DNA of 8,024 nucleotides from Candidatus Bipolaricaulota bacterium. GTDB taxonomy: Bacteria; Bipolaricaulota; Bipolaricaulia; RBG-16-55-9; DRXL01. A program made the translations under genes and the position numbers. This document shows, piece by piece, positions 1-5,988 of the stretch. Under the pieces are notes generated by a model, which saw nothing but the letters and a program-made list of their open reading frames with translations, was not told the DNA's origin and ran no database searches. Every line of letters starts with the position of its first letter. Position 1 is the stretch's first letter. The DNA lies in contig JAILZC010000032.1 of assembly GCA_023512665.1 (NCBI GenBank), positions 1 to 8,024 of the forward strand, given 5' to 3'.

Positions 1-408
1 GGCACCAAGGCCGTCGTCATCCGGGGACGATTGGAATCCGAAGTCTTCGAGGCGGCTGAGACCGACGAGGAGCGCCGCGCGTTCAGGGAAGAGCTGGGCA
101 TTGAAGAATCTGGGCTGGATGCGCTGGTGCGTGCGGGGTACGAGATTTTGCACCTCGTGACGTTCTACACGACCGATGGGCCGGAGGTGCGCGCCTGGAC
201 GGTGCCCAAGGGGACGCACGCGCCGCAGGCGGGCGCGAAGATCCACACGGATTTTGCGGAGCGTTTCGTGCAGTGCGAGGTCGCCCGCTGGGATGAATTG
301 ATCAAAGAAGGTTCTCTTCACAAGCTTCGGGAGTTAGGGCATCTGCACCGTCACGGCGAACGATACGAAGTCCAAGACGGCGATGTCATTCACTTTGTCG
401 TGGCGTAG
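1..408 (+). CDS. ychF: YchF/OLA1-type GTPase-family ATPase, C-terminal part (5' end outside window)
   Basis: Only the last 135 residues are present and the frame is open to base 1. The visible part matches the end of the helical region and the whole TGS domain of YchF/OLA1, an Obg-family P-loop protein that prefers ATP and associates with ribosomes. The family hallmarks seen are ELGIEESGLD, then LVTFYTTDGPEVRAWTVPKG, APQAGAKIHTDFAERF and, at the very end, VQDGDVIHFVVA. The nucleotide-binding G domain lies upstream of the window. A TTG at 31 is an internal leucine codon and not a start, because the frame before it reads as family sequence. The TAG stop (406-408) lies inside the 3' end of the convergent coaD, so the two genes share 23 bp. 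Identification is firm from the characteristic C-terminus. Confidence 0.93.
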   Translation, partial: GTKAVVIRGRLESEVFEAAETDEERRAFREELGIEESGLDALVRAGYEILHLVTFYTTDGPEVRAWTVPKGTHAPQAGAKIHTDFAERFVQCEVARWDELIKEGSLHKLRELGHLHRHGERYEVQDGDVIHFVVA

Positions 409-892
409 TCCGGAGTTTTTCTGTCAGGGCGCGCTCGACGCACTTGGGGACGAAGCGTGAGACATCTCCGCTGTAGCTTTTCACCTGTCGGACGATGCTC
501 GAGCTGATGAACGAGAAATCTCGGCTGGTCATGAGATAGACGCTCTCGAATGCCGGGTCTAAGTCTCGGTTGGTGAGGGCCAACTGAAATTCGTACTCAA
601 AGTCGGTGCTTGCCCGAAGCCCTCTCACAACAGCTTGGACGCCCAGCTGGCGCGCGAGATCTACTAACAACCCATCGTGGGCGATCACTGTGATCTTGTC
701 GTCAAGGCCCACTTCACGCAGGGCTTCTTTGACGAGCTGGTAGCGCTCTTCGAGCGAGAAGAGCATGGGCTTAGTGGGGTTTCTCATCACGGCGACGATG
801 AGTGCATCGAAGATCTTTTTGGCGCGTTTGATGATATCAATATGCCCGTAGGTGATAGGGTCGAAGCTGCCAGGGTAGAGTGCTTTGGTCAT
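386..892 (-). CDS. coaD: Phosphopantetheine adenylyltransferase (CoA biosynthesis)
   Basis: This 168-residue protein has the usual length for CoaD, which transfers AMP from ATP to 4'-phosphopantetheine to give dephospho-CoA, the penultimate step of CoA synthesis in the cytosol. Motifs in order are YPGSFDPITYGHIDI at residues 6-20 (nucleotidyltransferase phosphate-binding loop with the GH pair), RNPTKP at 37-42, VVRGLR at 88-93 and FISSSIVR at 128-135. The start is the ATG at 892. The open frame extends upstream to 949, but that stretch is not family-like and the core YPGSFDP begins just after this methionine. No Shine-Dalgarno sequence precedes the ATG. A TATGAT hexamer only 6 nt upstream suggests a leaderless or nearly leaderless transcript. 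The gene stands alone, convergent with ychF and divergent from vapBC. Confidence 0.96.
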   Translation of the reverse strand: MTKALYPGSFDPITYGHIDIIKRAKKIFDALIVAVMRNPTKPMLFSLEERYQLVKEALREVGLDDKITVIAHDGLLVDLARQLGVQAVVRGLRASTDFEYEFQLALTNRDLDPAFESVYLMTSRDFSFISSSIVRQVKSYSGDVSRFVPKCVERALTEKLRTTPRQSE

Positions 893-898
893 AACTGT

Positions 899-929
899 AT
901 CATACTCGTTTACAGTGGGCTTCGTCCAA
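899..929 (-). promoter_or_regulatory. Possible coaD promoter (leaderless type)
   Basis: On the minus strand a TATGAT -10 (904-899) lies 6 nt before the coaD ATG, with a TTGGAC -35-like hexamer at 929-924. The 19-bp spacing is long, so this is tentative. If it is used, transcription would begin at or next to the start codon, which agrees with the lack of a Shine-Dalgarno sequence. Confidence 0.3.
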
Positions 930-942
930 TAGCTCAAGCCCT

Positions 943-971
943 TTGCCAAAGTGACATATATGTCATATAAT
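943..971 (+). promoter_or_regulatory. vapBC promoter
   Basis: TTGCCA (943-948) and a consensus TATAAT (966-971) are separated by exactly 17 bp. The predicted transcription start is near 978, about 10 nt before the vapB ATG at 988, so the leader is very short. A G run at 978-982 is the only Shine-Dalgarno-like sequence. The spacer carries the palindromic operator, as expected for an autoregulated toxin-antitoxin operon. Confidence 0.8.
952..965 (+). promoter_or_regulatory. Palindromic operator, probable VapB/VapBC binding site
   Basis: TGACATATATGTCA is a perfect 14-bp palindrome that lies wholly between the -35 and -10 boxes of the vapBC promoter. RHH antitoxins of the VapB type normally bind such sites and repress their own operon, with the toxin acting as co-repressor. 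Binding here would exclude RNA polymerase. The site was identified by position and symmetry; no binding data are available. Confidence 0.7.
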
Positions 972-987
972 AAGCACGGGGGTAGTT

Positions 988-1233
988 ATGAAGAAGACCA
1001 TGATTTATTTAGAGGAAGAGCAATTTCTGCTGCTGCGGAAGCGGGCACAGGCGGAAGAGCGCAGCATGGCTGAGCTGATTCGTGAGGCGGTGAGCCGTTA
1101 CTTGAAAGGTGATTCTTCGAAGGACGATTTCTTCTCCTTCGTAGGCATCGGAGAAGGCCCCAAGGGAGAAGCCGCTTCTGAAGAGGCGGAAGAGCTCATA
1201 AAGCAGCTCTTCAGCAAGAGAACCGCGTCATGA
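988..1233 (+). CDS. vapB: VapB-type antitoxin, ribbon-helix-helix
   Basis: This 81-residue acidic protein begins with an RHH (CopG/Arc type) DNA-binding fold: a short strand KTMIYLEEEQ (residues 3-12), a first helix with RKRAQAEERS, and a second helix SMAELIREAVSRYL (26-39). The rest, with FFSFVGIGEGPKGEAASEEAEELIKQLF split over residues 48-75, is a charged tail of the type that occupies the toxin active site. It is the antitoxin and autorepressor of the following PIN-domain toxin. The start is the ATG at 988, behind a G run (978-982). The stop overlaps the toxin start in an ATGA (1230-1233), which couples translation of the pair. The assignment rests on the fold, the size and the pairing with vapC. 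Confidence 0.88.
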   Translation: MKKTMIYLEEEQFLLLRKRAQAEERSMAELIREAVSRYLKGDSSKDDFFSFVGIGEGPKGEAASEEAEELIKQLFSKRTAS

Positions 1234-1649
1234 TCCTTGTAGACACGGGCGCCCTCTACGCTCTTACGGATAGGAACGATAAGAATCACCGCCAAGCCAA
1301 GAAATTCTATGGTTCAATAGTTGGCCAGGAGATTCTCGCTATTTCCCTGCCGGTGCTGACCGAAAGCTGGCTCCTCTTGGAAGCGCGGTTAGGTCGCTCT
1401 GTGGCTAACAAAGTCTGGGAGGCAGTTCACAGAGGGGTCTTTGAACTCTTAGAGTTGGAGCGGGAAGACTTCAAGGCGGCCCTAGAGATTGAGCTGGAGT
1501 ATCAAGATGCAGGCTTCGGTTTTGTGGATGCCACGTGCTTTGCCTTGTGCGAGAAGTACAAGATCAGAAAGGTCTTCACGTATGATCGAAAGCATTTCTC
1601 ACTGTACCGTCCACGCTTCACCTCTCATTTAGAGTTGTTGCCATCTTAG
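1230..1649 (+). CDS. vapC: VapC toxin, PIN-domain ribonuclease
   Basis: This 139-residue PIN-domain protein is the toxin of a type II module. Family members are Mg2+-dependent endoribonucleases that cut specific RNAs, often tRNA or 23S rRNA. The acidic active-site set is visible: D5 in the N-terminal ILVDTGALYAL, E45 in LPVLTESW, D100 in FGFVDATCFALC and D119 in the C-terminal FTYDRKHF. The toxin therefore looks intact. The ATG overlaps the vapB stop by 4 bp and has no Shine-Dalgarno sequence of its own beyond the vapB 3' end, so coupled translation is likely. The pair is visibly more A/T-rich than the neighbouring operon and sits as an island between coaD and cobO, which fits recent acquisition. 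The target RNA cannot be read from the sequence. Confidence 0.9.
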   Translation: MILVDTGALYALTDRNDKNHRQAKKFYGSIVGQEILAISLPVLTESWLLLEARLGRSVANKVWEAVHRGVFELLELEREDFKAALEIELEYQDAGFGFVDATCFALCEKYKIRKVFTYDRKHFSLYRPRFTSHLELLPS

Positions 1650-1676
1650 GAGGAGAATGAGTCGCCGGGCGCAAGC

Positions 1677-2231
1677 TTAAAACTCCGTGCCCAGACGCGC
1701 CTTGATCCCACGATCAAACGGGTGCTTGATCTTGCGGACTTCTGTCACTAAATCTGCGATCGCTTCGATCTCGGGGAGTCTCTTGTGGCTCCCCGTCAGC
1801 ACACACTCCGTGTGGGGCGCTTTGCCCTTCACCACGCGAATCAAATCTTCAGAAGAGATCACGCCCATCTGCACGGCGTAGAGACATTCATCAACGATGA
1901 CCATGTCATACTGCCCCGAAGAGAGGGCGCGCGCCGTTGCTTCTAAGGCTTGGCGTCCGGCTTCAATGTGCCCTTCGGTGGGTTTGCCGATGAGCCATTC
2001 GGGCATCCCGTAACGCTCAAACGAGAAGTTCTCAAAGCGCTTGAGGGCCTTCAGCTCGCCGTACTCCTCAAACGCCTCGACGCCCTTGATGCCCCCTTTG
2101 AGAAACTGAATGAGATGGACGCGAAACCCCCGCCCCAGGGCGCGCAGTGCCATCCCCAACGCCGCCGTCGTCTTGCCCTTGCCGTTCCCCCACCACATCT
2201 GCACCAAGCCCAGCTTGCTCGTGCTCGTCAT
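1677..2231 (-). CDS. cobO: Corrinoid (cob(I)alamin/cobyrinate) adenosyltransferase, CobO/BtuR family
   Basis: This 184-residue protein is of normal length for the CobO/BtuR/CobA adenosyltransferase, which moves the adenosyl group of ATP to reduced cobalt of corrinoids to form the coenzyme. It carries the family P-loop WGNGKGKTTAA (residues 14-24), the acidic motif VIVDE (111-115) and the C-terminal block ADLVTEVRKIKHPF (159-172) followed by RGIKARLGTEF. The usual TGR before this block reads TGSHKR here (146-151), a small departure from the common form. The ATG follows the stop of the upstream gene directly (TAGATG) and uses a GGAGGGAG Shine-Dalgarno located inside that gene. It is the last gene of the corrinoid operon. 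The 27 bp to the convergent vapC contain no clear terminator. Confidence 0.95.
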   Translation of the reverse strand: MTSTSKLGLVQMWWGNGKGKTTAALGMALRALGRGFRVHLIQFLKGGIKGVEAFEEYGELKALKRFENFSFERYGMPEWLIGKPTEGHIEAGRQALEATARALSSGQYDMVIVDECLYAVQMGVISSEDLIRVVKGKAPHTECVLTGSHKRLPEIEAIADLVTEVRKIKHPFDRGIKARLGTEF

Positions 2232-3149
2232 CTACGCTCCCTCCCATCGGATGAATGAGTCTGCCGGCGCCAGCCCAGAGAAAATCTCTGGGTGAATGAT
2301 CTCAGCTAAGATCTCTAAGCCCGTCACGATGCGTGGGCCAGGACGGTTAAAGTACGCCGACGCCTCGACGATGAAGACCCGATCGTTCTTGACAGCCGAC
2401 AGCTCCTCCCACCCCTCGCGCTCCGTGAGGAGATCCATCTCGCGCAGCGTGCGCTCGATGGAAAACCCGCAGGGCATCAGCACTACAATATCTGGGTTGT
2501 ACTCCCGCACTTCGGGCCATTCGACAGAGTATGAGGGCTCGCCAATCTCGCCGAGCCAGTCCTCGCCCCCGGCGTATTCCACCATCTGCGGCACCCAGTG
2601 CCCGGCGATCATAATGGGCTCCAGCCACTCAATGCAGCAGACTGTGGGGCGCTCTGTGAGCTGCTCGGTCTTGGAACGGATGCGCGCGACGCGCCGCCGC
2701 AACTGGGTGACGGCCTTCTGGGCTTGAGCCGTCTTCCCTGTCACTTCCCCGACGGTCAAAATATTCTCAAAAATATCTTCTATAGTGTGGGGCTCGAGCG
2801 AGACGATCTTCGGATGGCTGTGTAAGAGCTTTACAGCGTGGCGCACGTCGTCGAACGACGGCGCGCAGACCTCGCACAGCTCTTGGGTCAAGATAATATC
2901 GGGCTCTAATTTCTGCAAGAGCTCAGCGTCTATGTGATAGACGCTCAGCCCGCTGTGAATCCGCTCGCGCACGATCTGATCTATCTCGGCGCTGGGCATC
3001 TCCGAGTGCACGACGGCTTGGCTGAGCTTGGGTTTTTTTAAGACTTCCGGTGGCCAGTCGCAGTCGTGCGAGACTCCAACGACAAAGTCTCCCAGCCCAA
3101 GCTCGTAGACGATCTCCGTGGCACTGGGCAAGAGCGAGACAATCTTCAT
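2232..3149 (-). CDS. BtuF-like cobalamin-binding protein without signal peptide
   Basis: This 305-residue protein has the bilobal periplasmic-binding fold of the BtuF/FhuD type but starts straight with the first core strand, MKIVSLLPSATEIVYELGLG. There is no hydrophobic leader and no lipobox, so it should stay in the cytosol. Motifs typical of the signal-less 'cobalamin-binding protein' group are GVSHDCDWPPEV (25-36), ILTQELCEVCA (86-96, with Cys92 and Cys95) and IAGHWVPQMVEYAGG (181-195). It overlaps the ATPase gene upstream by 4 bp (ATGA) and abuts cobO downstream. That position suggests a role in holding or handing over imported corrinoid to the adenosyltransferase, but this is inference. 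A secretion-competent start is ruled out because the ATPase coding frame occupies the upstream sequence. Family is confident; function is less so. Confidence 0.85.
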   Translation of the reverse strand: MKIVSLLPSATEIVYELGLGDFVVGVSHDCDWPPEVLKKPKLSQAVVHSEMPSAEIDQIVRERIHSGLSVYHIDAELLQKLEPDIILTQELCEVCAPSFDDVRHAVKLLHSHPKIVSLEPHTIEDIFENILTVGEVTGKTAQAQKAVTQLRRRVARIRSKTEQLTERPTVCCIEWLEPIMIAGHWVPQMVEYAGGEDWLGEIGEPSYSVEWPEVREYNPDIVVLMPCGFSIERTLREMDLLTEREGWEELSAVKNDRVFIVEASAYFNRPGPRIVTGLEILAEIIHPEIFSGLAPADSFIRWEGA

Positions 3150-3916
3150 CGCTGACTCCTTACGGGGACGATATAGAGATCTCCTGTGCCGTTGACGATG
3201 CGCACTTTCGTTCTGAAGACACGCTCGATCAGCTCGGCAGTCAAGATTCGCTCCGGCTCGCCCACGGCGAGCACGCGGCCTTCGCTCAAGAGTGCGACAC
3301 GATCAGTATAGCGCAGCGCGAGATTGAGATCGTGCAGCGAGACGAGCACCGTCAGATCTCTCTGAGCTAACGAGCGAATGAGCTCCATGATCTCGATCTG
3401 ATAATTGAGATCGAGATGGGCCGTGGGTTCGTCTAGAAGCAAGACTTTGGGCTCCTGGGCCAGGGCGAGCGCGATCCAGACGCGCTGGCGCTCCCCGCTG
3501 CTTAAACTCTGAATCTTTCTCTCAGAGAATTCGAGCGTGTGCGTGAGCTCCAGAGCGCGAGTTATGACTTCGGAGTCTTTTGAGGAGAGCCGTTGCCAAC
3601 GCTCTCGATGGGGCAATCGCCCCAGCTCGACGATCTCTCTGACGGTGAAGTCGAACGAGCACGAGATCTCTTGTTCGAGAGCTGCGAGTTCGCGGGCCAG
3701 CTCTCTTGGAGAGAGCTCCGTGAGCCGACGACAATCGAGATAGATCGCGCCAGCTTCGGGAGCGAGCCTTCCAGAGATCGCACGCAAGAGCGTGGTCTTG
3801 CCAGAGCCGTTGGGCCCCACCAGCCCAAAAACCTCACCGGGGACGACCTCTATATTCAGATCGCGCAGCACTAAGCATCCGTCGTAGCCCAACTGCACGT
3901 CTTGCAGACGAATCAT
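3146..3916 (-). CDS. btuD: ABC transporter ATPase, BtuD/FecE type (corrinoid import)
   Basis: This 256-residue nucleotide-binding subunit has every catalytic motif: Walker A GPNGSGKTT (34-42), Q-loop Gln82 in ALEQEISCSFDFTVREIVELGR, signature LSSGERQR (138-145), Walker B VLLLDEPT (158-165), D-loop HLDL and the switch histidine His195 in SLHDL. Length and the motif FTVREIVELGR are typical of the FecCD/BtuCD type II importer class. It energises uptake through the permease encoded just upstream. Its ATG overlaps the permease stop by 4 bp and its own stop overlaps the next start by 4 bp, so the three proteins are made in a coupled way. The sequence alone would not separate corrinoid from iron-chelate transport; cobO and the cobalamin-binding protein in the same unit favour corrinoids. 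Confidence 0.92.
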   Translation of the reverse strand: MIRLQDVQLGYDGCLVLRDLNIEVVPGEVFGLVGPNGSGKTTLLRAISGRLAPEAGAIYLDCRRLTELSPRELARELAALEQEISCSFDFTVREIVELGRLPHRERWQRLSSKDSEVITRALELTHTLEFSERKIQSLSSGERQRVWIALALAQEPKVLLLDEPTAHLDLNYQIEIMELIRSLAQRDLTVLVSLHDLNLALRYTDRVALLSEGRVLAVGEPERILTAELIERVFRTKVRIVNGTGDLYIVPVRSQR

Positions 3917-4920
3917 AGCGAGGCTCCCAGCTGCGCCCGCCGCCGCAATAAGAACAAAAAGAACGGCGCGCCTAGCAGCGCCGTGATGATCCCGATGGGC
4001 AGCTCTGCCGGGGCGAGCACCGTGCGGGCGAGTGTGTCACAGAGCGTAAGCAAGATCGCTCCGCCCAGCGCCGACGCGGGCAGTAACACCCTGTGATCCG
4101 GCCCGACGATCAGTCTTAATATATGGGGCACGATCAGCCCCACAAACCCGATCGTCCCTGAGACAGCGACAGCCACAGCCGTGAGCGCCGTCACGGCGAC
4201 GAGCAAGATTTTTCGTAAGTGTCTTGGCTCGATGCCCAGGTGCGCGGCCATCTCTTCGCCGAGCGCCAGCGCGTTGAGATCGCGCGCGAAGAGCATGAGC
4301 ACCGCCCCGGCTATTATAAGCACGCCCAACAACCCAAAGACATAGAGCCATTGGGCGCCGCCCAGCCCGCCTAAGATCCAGAAGATCAACCGTCGCGCGT
4401 CGTGAGAGGCCCCGCTGTAAAAGAGCAAAAAGCTCGTGATCGCCGAGAAGAGCGCCGCCAGTGCTACCCCAGAGAGGATGAGCGCGTAATTGTCGAGCTG
4501 GGCCCAGCGCGTCTGGGCGATACGATAGACGATCGCGACGGCGAGCACGCAGCCCACAAGCGCCCCCAACGGCACTGCTCCCCAGTAGATATCAAGATGG
4601 AGCGCGATTACTAGGGCTGCTCCGGCGGTCGCTCCACTCGCAATTCCCAACAGATACGGATCGGCTAACGGGTTGCGAAAGAGCCCTTGCATCACAGCGC
4701 CGCAGAGCGCCAGCACCCCACCGACTAAAGCCGCCAAGAGCACCCTGGGAAGCCGAATCTGCAAGAGAATGAAGGCGTTGGTCGAGTCCACGGGCTGGCC
4801 TACAAAAAGAGCGATCATATCGCTCAACGGTATAGAGACCGCACCGAGGATCGCGCCTAGGCCAAGCGCGACCGGCACGAGCGCTCCCAGTAATCCCAGC
4901 CAACTTTTGGTGTGGCGCAT
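3913..4920 (-). CDS. btuC: ABC transporter permease, BtuC/FecCD family (corrinoid import)
   Basis: This 335-residue, strongly hydrophobic protein has about ten membrane helices, the usual number for BtuC-type permeases. Hallmarks are RLPRVLLAALVGG (56-68), MQGLFRNPLADPYLLG (77-92), the ATPase-contacting segment ALGEEMAAHLGI (219-230), GFVGLIVPHILRLIVG (258-273) and the C-terminal PIGIITALLGAPFFLFLL (308-325). The open frame extends upstream to 5091, but that stretch translates the palindromic repeat and the end of the binding-protein gene and is not family-like. The ATG at 4920 (MRHTKSWLGLL) is therefore chosen. Its ribosome binding site is poor. Between this start and the stop of the secreted binding protein lie 104 bp filled by the repeat element. 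It forms the membrane channel with the BtuD-type ATPase. Confidence 0.93.
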   Translation of the reverse strand: MRHTKSWLGLLGALVPVALGLGAILGAVSIPLSDMIALFVGQPVDSTNAFILLQIRLPRVLLAALVGGVLALCGAVMQGLFRNPLADPYLLGIASGATAGAALVIALHLDIYWGAVPLGALVGCVLAVAIVYRIAQTRWAQLDNYALILSGVALAALFSAITSFLLFYSGASHDARRLIFWILGGLGGAQWLYVFGLLGVLIIAGAVLMLFARDLNALALGEEMAAHLGIEPRHLRKILLVAVTALTAVAVAVSGTIGFVGLIVPHILRLIVGPDHRVLLPASALGGAILLTLCDTLARTVLAPAELPIGIITALLGAPFFLFLLRRRAQLGASL

Positions 4921-4927
4921 AGCTTGA

Positions 4928-5026
4928 GACCTAACCCCCCGACCCCCTTCACCCTCACCCCCGTCCCCTCTCCCCTCAGAGGGAGAGGGGAGCACAGGGG
5001 TGAGGGGAGGGGCTGGGGGAGAGGTC
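4928..5026. repeat. Nested palindromic repeat, copy 1 (between binding protein and permease)
   Basis: This element of about 99 bp is nearly self-complementary. The outer ends are GACCT (4928-4932) and AGGTC (5022-5026), and the sequence inward stays imperfectly paired. A middle stem pairs CCCTCACCCC (4952-4961) with GGGGTGAGGG (4997-5006), and an inner stem pairs CCCCTCTCCC (4965-4974) with GGGAGAGGGG (4981-4990). Bases 4952-4974 are identical to 5938-5960 in copy 2. The right end carries the last two bases of the btuF stop. It resembles the REP/MITE-like C-rich palindromes that occur in many copies in some bacterial genomes. There is no T run, so it is not a standard terminator. Confidence 0.85.
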
Positions 5027-5915
5027 ACCGGTTCGGATGCAGCAAGTCCGCAACGGTCTTGATCGTCTGGGCGATGCGCGAGCTGACCCACTGCGACGCC
5101 TTGATCCCGTAGACGCGCTTCTCGCGCACGGCTTTCACTTGTTGGAGAAGGCGATTCTCCGTGATCAAGGGAATAAGAAACGGGTCCGTGAAGATCACGC
5201 TCGGATCGCGCTTGACGATCTCCTCAAAGCTCACTTGCTTGTAGTCGGCGACGTCGGGGAAGATATTGATGCCCCCGGCGCGCAGCACGACCTCGTTCTC
5301 CGGGGTGCCGCGCCCCGCGGCAAACGGCGGCTGCTCCCCCGACGGATAGAGAATCGCCACAGTCGGCTTGAACCGATCGAGCACCGCCCCTTCGGTGACC
5401 ACGATCTCTTCGGCGATCTTCCCGATGAGAGTATCGGCTCTCTTGGTGTCGCCTTCAATCACTAAGTTCACCGAGCGAATCGTCCGAAAGATCTCAGTGA
5501 CGCTGTCAATCGCTCCGCTGCCAACTTTCCCAAGAGAAACGACAATCAGTCCGGCGCGCTCGAGCGTCTCGCGCACCGCGCCGATCGCCCCGAAGACGAC
5601 GTCGGGCTTGAGCGAGATAATAATCTCTGTATTGGGGTTAAAAATCGGCCCGACGCGTGGGACGTTCGCCACTTCTTTGGGGTTGTCCGCCGACTCGCTC
5701 ACCCCAACAATCCGATTGAGCGCCCCAAGATCAATGAGGATCTCCGTATAGAGCGGCGTCCCGGCGACGACGATCCTCTCAGGGCGCTTGGGGATCGTGA
5801 TCGCCTTGCCTCGGTCATCCGTCACCGTGACGGGATAATCCGCCAACGACGGCCAGACCAGCCCAAACAAAACAAGCGCGAAGACTGCTACGACCTTCCA
5901 CCGCCTCCAACGCAT
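5025..5915 (-). CDS. btuF: Secreted substrate-binding protein, BtuF/FecB type (corrinoid capture)
   Basis: This 296-residue protein has a clear signal peptide: basic MRWRRWK, a hydrophobic stretch VVAVFALVLFGLV and a likely cleavage after Ala25 (PSLA|DY). There is no lipobox cysteine, so it is probably a soluble periplasmic or exported protein, not a lipoprotein. The mature part has the periplasmic-binding fold of family PF01497: VTVTDDRGKAITIPKRPERIV, then YTEILIDLGALNRIVGVS, SLKPDVVFG and, near the end, VREKRVYGIKAS. The start ATG at 5915 has an excellent AAGGAGGAA site. The stop lies at the edge of repeat copy 1. It should deliver ligand to the downstream BtuCD-type importer. Its ligand could in principle be heme or a siderophore; operon partners favour a corrinoid. 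Confidence 0.88.
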   Translation of the reverse strand: MRWRRWKVVAVFALVLFGLVWPSLADYPVTVTDDRGKAITIPKRPERIVVAGTPLYTEILIDLGALNRIVGVSESADNPKEVANVPRVGPIFNPNTEIIISLKPDVVFGAIGAVRETLERAGLIVVSLGKVGSGAIDSVTEIFRTIRSVNLVIEGDTKRADTLIGKIAEEIVVTEGAVLDRFKPTVAILYPSGEQPPFAAGRGTPENEVVLRAGGINIFPDVADYKQVSFEEIVKRDPSVIFTDPFLIPLITENRLLQQVKAVREKRVYGIKASQWVSSRIAQTIKTVADLLHPNR

Positions 5916-5923
5916 AGGTTCTT

Positions 5924-5928
5924 CCTCC
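5924..5928 (-). promoter_or_regulatory. Strong Shine-Dalgarno of the secreted binding protein
   Basis: The minus strand reads AAGGAGGAAG with GGAGG 8 nt before the ATG at 5915. It is the strongest ribosome binding site in the operon. This agrees with the need for more binding protein than permease. Confidence 0.8.
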
Positions 5929-5937
5929 TTTAGAAGC

Positions 5938-5984
5938 CCCTCACCCCCGTCCCCTCTCCCTCAGAGGGGAGATAGGGGTGAGGG
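5938..5984. repeat. Palindromic repeat, copy 2 (between regulator and binding protein)
   Basis: An outer stem pairs CCCTCACCCC (5938-5947) with GGGGTGAGGG (5975-5984), the same arms as copy 1. An inner stem pairs CCCCTCT (5951-5957) with AGAGGGG (5963-5969). The first 23 bp are identical to copy 1. Inner and right parts differ by small insertions and deletions, and the outermost GACCT ends of copy 1 are missing. It fills most of the 73-bp gap between the regulator and btuF and would form a stable hairpin in their shared transcript. Confidence 0.85.
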
Positions 5985-5988
5985 TGGG

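Noticed and set aside
893..949. Upstream extension of coaD to 949
   Set aside because: The extra 19 residues are not family-like. CoaD proteins begin with a few residues before the GSFDP motif, which fits the ATG at 892.
1650..1676. Terminator between vapC and cobO
   Set aside because: The 27 bp contain no stem with a usable loop and no T run. Transcripts from both sides appear to run on or to end by another mechanism.
2598..2825. Plus-strand frames inside the BtuF-like and other operon genes
   Set aside because: They are antisense to well-supported coding sequences, have no ribosome binding sites and give arginine- or serine-rich translations without motifs.
4952..5006. Hairpin of repeat copy 1 as a Rho-independent terminator
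   Set aside because: No T run follows on either strand, and it lies inside a transporter operon whose genes must be expressed together.
4921..5030. CRISPR array or tandem repeat in the C-rich/G-rich stretch
   Set aside because: It is a single nested palindrome, not regularly spaced direct repeats, and no cas gene is in the window.
4921..5091. N-terminal extension of the permease frame up to 5091
   Set aside because: The 57 extra residues translate the palindromic repeat and the end of btuF into a Pro/Gly/Glu-rich string with no family match. The core begins at the ATG at 4920.
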